Assembly (NCBI GenBank): GCA_934654765.1
Contig: CAKUGX010000114.1
Span: forward strand, 1 to 5,868
Length of the DNA: 5,868 bases
DNA from: an uncultured Collinsella sp.
Lineage (GTDB): Bacteria; Actinomycetota; Coriobacteriia; Coriobacteriales; Coriobacteriaceae
Direction of reading: 5' to 3'
Shown here: piece after piece, positions 4,528 to 5,868 of the stretch
Layout: every line of letters begins with the position of its first letter
Position numbering within the stretch: the stretch's first letter is position 1
The notes under the pieces: generated by a model
Databases searched by the model: none
The model's input: only the letters and a program-made list of their open reading frames with translations
Told to the model about the DNA's origin: nothing
Made by a program: the position numbers and the translations under genes

Positions 4528-4556
4528 TTGTTTAAACAACACATGTTTAAACAAGT
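4526..4556. promoter_or_regulatory. Palindromic operator, 13-bp perfect inverted repeat
   Basis: ACTTGTTTAAACA (4526-4538), spacer ACACA (4539-4543) and TGTTTAAACAAGT (4544-4556) form a perfect inverted repeat. Each half is itself palindromic: TTGTTTAAACAA (4528-4539) and TGTTTAAACA (4544-4553), with centres 15 bp apart. Its position from the -10 into the transcribed start, and its shape, fit two dimers of a TetR/MarR-like repressor. The regulator gene is not in the window. Confidence 0.75.
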
Positions 4557-4651
4557 CAATCATAGTGTATACAAATGTGTAGAATAATATGGTTTCTGCC
4601 GGGGTTCGCTTGCCCGGGACATCGCGGAAACAGGGGAAAGGCGGCACGACA

Positions 4652-5059
4652 GTGACAGAGAAAGAACTGAGAAAATTAAGCCGCGCAGAGCTCTTGGAAA
4701 TGCTTATTGCGCAGAGCAAGAAGCTCAGCCGCGTGGAGGAGGAGCTGTCGGCCGCCCAAAAAGAACTGGAACGGCGTAAGATTGCCATCACCACCTCCGG
4801 CTCACTGGCAGAGGCGGCCCTGAAGCTAAACGGCATCTTTGAGGCAGCCGACCAGGCAGCCGCGCAGTATCTGGATAACCTCCGGGAGCAGGAGAGCAAC
4901 GCCGAGCACATTATTGCCGAGGCCGAGGCCAAGGCTCACGAGATCATCAATGGCGCCGAGGTGCAGCGGAAGGCCATTCTCGCCGATGCGTACAGGGAAG
5001 CCAAGCGGCGCCTTGAGCTCTTTGACCAGCAGTTAAGGAATTTTAACACGCACACCTGA
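4652..5059 (+). CDS. 135-residue coiled-coil protein of unknown function, surface-operon leader gene
   Basis: I chose GTG at 4652, with AGGGGAAAGG about 10 bases upstream, because the recognisable sequence starts there (MTEKELRKLSRAELLEMLI); the in-frame ATG at 4589 has no ribosome binding site and adds a low-complexity basic leader. Residues 5-45 are a predicted coiled coil (LSRVEEELSAAQKELERRK). Residues 46-77 form a conserved-looking segment ITTSGSLAEAALKLNGIFEA and AAAQYLDNL, and residues 78-131 are a second long Ala/Glu/Lys helix with repeats like AEAEAKAHEII. There is no signal peptide or membrane span, so the product is cytosolic. The tail resembles DivIVA-like or ATP-synthase-b-like helices in composition only. 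From memory, proteins with SRAELLE and LAEAALKLNG often precede a signal peptidase in Clostridia, but I know no assigned function. It is the first gene after the operator; the signal peptidase follows 18 bases later. Confidence 0.8.
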   Translation: MTEKELRKLSRAELLEMLIAQSKKLSRVEEELSAAQKELERRKIAITTSGSLAEAALKLNGIFEAADQAAAQYLDNLREQESNAEHIIAEAEAKAHEIINGAEVQRKAILADAYREAKRRLELFDQQLRNFNTHT

Positions 5060-5077
5060 TTGAGGAGAAAGGGCCGT

Positions 5078-5671
5078 ATGAAACCAAAAAACAAAGTAAC
5101 CGATACGGCTGTGCCCTCCGTGGACGAGCTCACTGGCGAACTCAAGCGAGAAAAATATCACAGCCTATACAAAAAGCTGCTGCGCAGCACCATCTATACG
5201 CTGGTGATCGTGGCCGCGATCAGTGTGCTGGTAGCTACACTGCTGCTGCCGGTTTTGCAGATATTCGGCACCTCCATGAATCCGAACCTGCAGGAGGAGG
5301 ACATCGTGGTGTCGGTGAAGTCCCCACAGTTCAAAACCGGTGACATAATCGCCTTTTACTATAACAACCACGTTCTTGTCAAGCGCATTATCGGCTGCCC
5401 CGGCGACAGCGTTGTCATCACCGACAGCGGCGACGTATATGTGAACAATACCCTGCTGGATGAGCCGTACCTAACCGAAAAATCCTATGGCACCGCCGAC
5501 ATTGAATATCCGTACACCGTACCTCAGAATTCCTTTTTCATCCTGGGCGACCACCGGGAAAGCAGCGTGGACTCCCGGTCGTCTCTGGTGGGCTGCGTGG
5601 AAAAAGAAGAAATCATAGGCAAACTCGTTTTCAGAGTGTGGCCGATCAAGCGGATCGGTTTCGTGGACTAA
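5078..5671 (+). CDS. lepB: Type I signal peptidase
   Basis: This is a 197-residue membrane-bound serine protease that removes signal peptides from exported proteins. ATG at 5078 has GAGGAG about 10 bases upstream; the TTG at 5060 in the same frame would add only six residues and overlaps that site. A cytosolic N-tail of about 35 residues is followed by a single transmembrane helix (about 37-60). Next come the catalytic Ser66 in GTSMNP (64-69), the general base Lys102 in VKRIIGCPGD (101-110) and the GDHRESSVDSR box (157-167), a variant of the usual GDNRxxSxDSR. All boxes of the bacterial (P-type) Ser-Lys enzyme are present, and the length is typical for Gram-positive SPase I. It sits 18 bases after the coiled-coil gene and 30 bases before a surface-protein gene, so it may be a dedicated enzyme for that cargo, in addition to a housekeeping copy elsewhere (inference). 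The symbol names the family, not proof of the housekeeping role. Confidence 0.95.
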   Translation: MKPKNKVTDTAVPSVDELTGELKREKYHSLYKKLLRSTIYTLVIVAAISVLVATLLLPVLQIFGTSMNPNLQEEDIVVSVKSPQFKTGDIIAFYYNNHVLVKRIIGCPGDSVVITDSGDVYVNNTLLDEPYLTEKSYGTADIEYPYTVPQNSFFILGDHRESSVDSRSSLVGCVEKEEIIGKLVFRVWPIKRIGFVD

Positions 5672-5701
5672 CATCGCCTGGAAATACGGGGAGAAATTTG
5701 C

Positions 5702-5868
5702 ATGTACAGGGACATTTATTCGCAGGCTGAACAGCTGAACAAGAAGCACCGCCGGAAGCGCACTTGGTACAAGATCTTATCTGTGCCTATGTGCCTTGTG
5801 GTCTTTGTGACGACGTATGCGCTCATTCTGCCGGCTATCACCATGGAATCCACGCCGGATACCTACTG
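5702..5868 (+). CDS. N-terminus of a secreted, probably large surface protein (truncated by window edge)
   Basis: ATG at 5702 has GGGGAG (5688-5693) 8 bases upstream, and the frame is open to the window end, showing 55 residues. MYRDIYSQAEQLNKKHRRKR is a long, strongly basic N-region. It is followed by a hydrophobic core (about 25-46) ending in VTTYALILPAITME. From memory, a YALILPAIT core of this kind is typical of the signal segment of large Gram-positive surface proteins, often with Cna-B or SpaA-type repeats and an LPxTG anchor, in gut Firmicutes. The rest of the protein, including any repeats or anchor, is outside the window. The gene directly follows the signal peptidase, which is probably the enzyme that processes it; the long N-region makes it an unusual signal peptide. 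Substrate, adhesin or pilin role is not visible. Confidence 0.8.
   Translation, partial: MYRDIYSQAEQLNKKHRRKRTWYKILSVPMCLVVFVTTYALILPAITMESTPDTY

Noticed and set aside
4589..4651. Upstream ATG start for the coiled-coil gene
   Set aside because: No ribosome binding site precedes it and the added residues are low-complexity; GTG 4652 fits better.
4450..4932. 160-residue minus-strand frame rich in Ser and Ala
   Set aside because: It is the antisense shadow of the coiled-coil gene and crosses its promoter and operator.
1..5868. CRISPR array, rRNA, toxin-antitoxin pair
   Set aside because: No regularly spaced repeats, no rRNA-like blocks and no adjacent pair of small genes with toxin or antitoxin signatures were seen.

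Overview
The window looks like chromosomal DNA from a gut Firmicute, probably an Oscillospirales/Ruminococcaceae-type bacterium. This is inference from GC-rich coding DNA with AT-rich regulatory gaps, frequent GTG/TTG starts, sigma-A promoters with 17-bp spacers, CCA-encoding tRNA, and a Gram-positive surface-protein signal of the type TYALILPAIT. No marker in the window fixes the genus.

Layout. (1) Positions 3-1963, + strand: the end of a glycan or exopolysaccharide cluster, with a 5'-truncated GT4 glycosyltransferase whose stop overlaps the GTG start of a GT2 glycosyltransferase, closed by a strong intrinsic terminator (2077-2106). (2) Positions 2228-2948: a self-contained unit with a near-consensus promoter, one P-loop kinase/ATPase gene and its own terminator. 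(3) Positions 2950-4320: a scar zone. It holds a decayed alpha/beta-hydrolase fragment (- strand), a 12-bp tandem repeat, a strong extended -10 promoter, the 5' half of a tRNA-Arg that stops exactly after the anticodon loop, a cluster of four GTRGTCAA motifs, an intact tRNA-Arg(CCG) with terminator, a 97-bp inverted repeat, a bidirectional terminator, an unknown 91-aa gene translationally coupled to the stump of a tyrosine recombinase, and an inverted repeat resembling an insertion-sequence end. (4) Positions 4338-5868: beyond a long bidirectional terminator lies a promoter with a near-perfect palindromic operator. It drives a coiled-coil protein, a type I signal peptidase, and the N-terminus of a secreted, probably wall-anchored protein that runs off the window.

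How the parts work together. The two glycosyltransferases are a coupled pair for extracellular polysaccharide or wall-glycan assembly. The signal peptidase probably processes the surface protein encoded 30 bp downstream, and the upstream coiled-coil protein would be an accessory of unknown role. The tRNA/integrase region is best read as the eroded remains of one or more elements that used a tRNA-Arg locus as attachment site. The most interesting signals are the tRNA cut at the anticodon loop with its neighbouring motif cluster, and the operator-controlled surface-display operon. I do not see a complete, clearly new system in the window.
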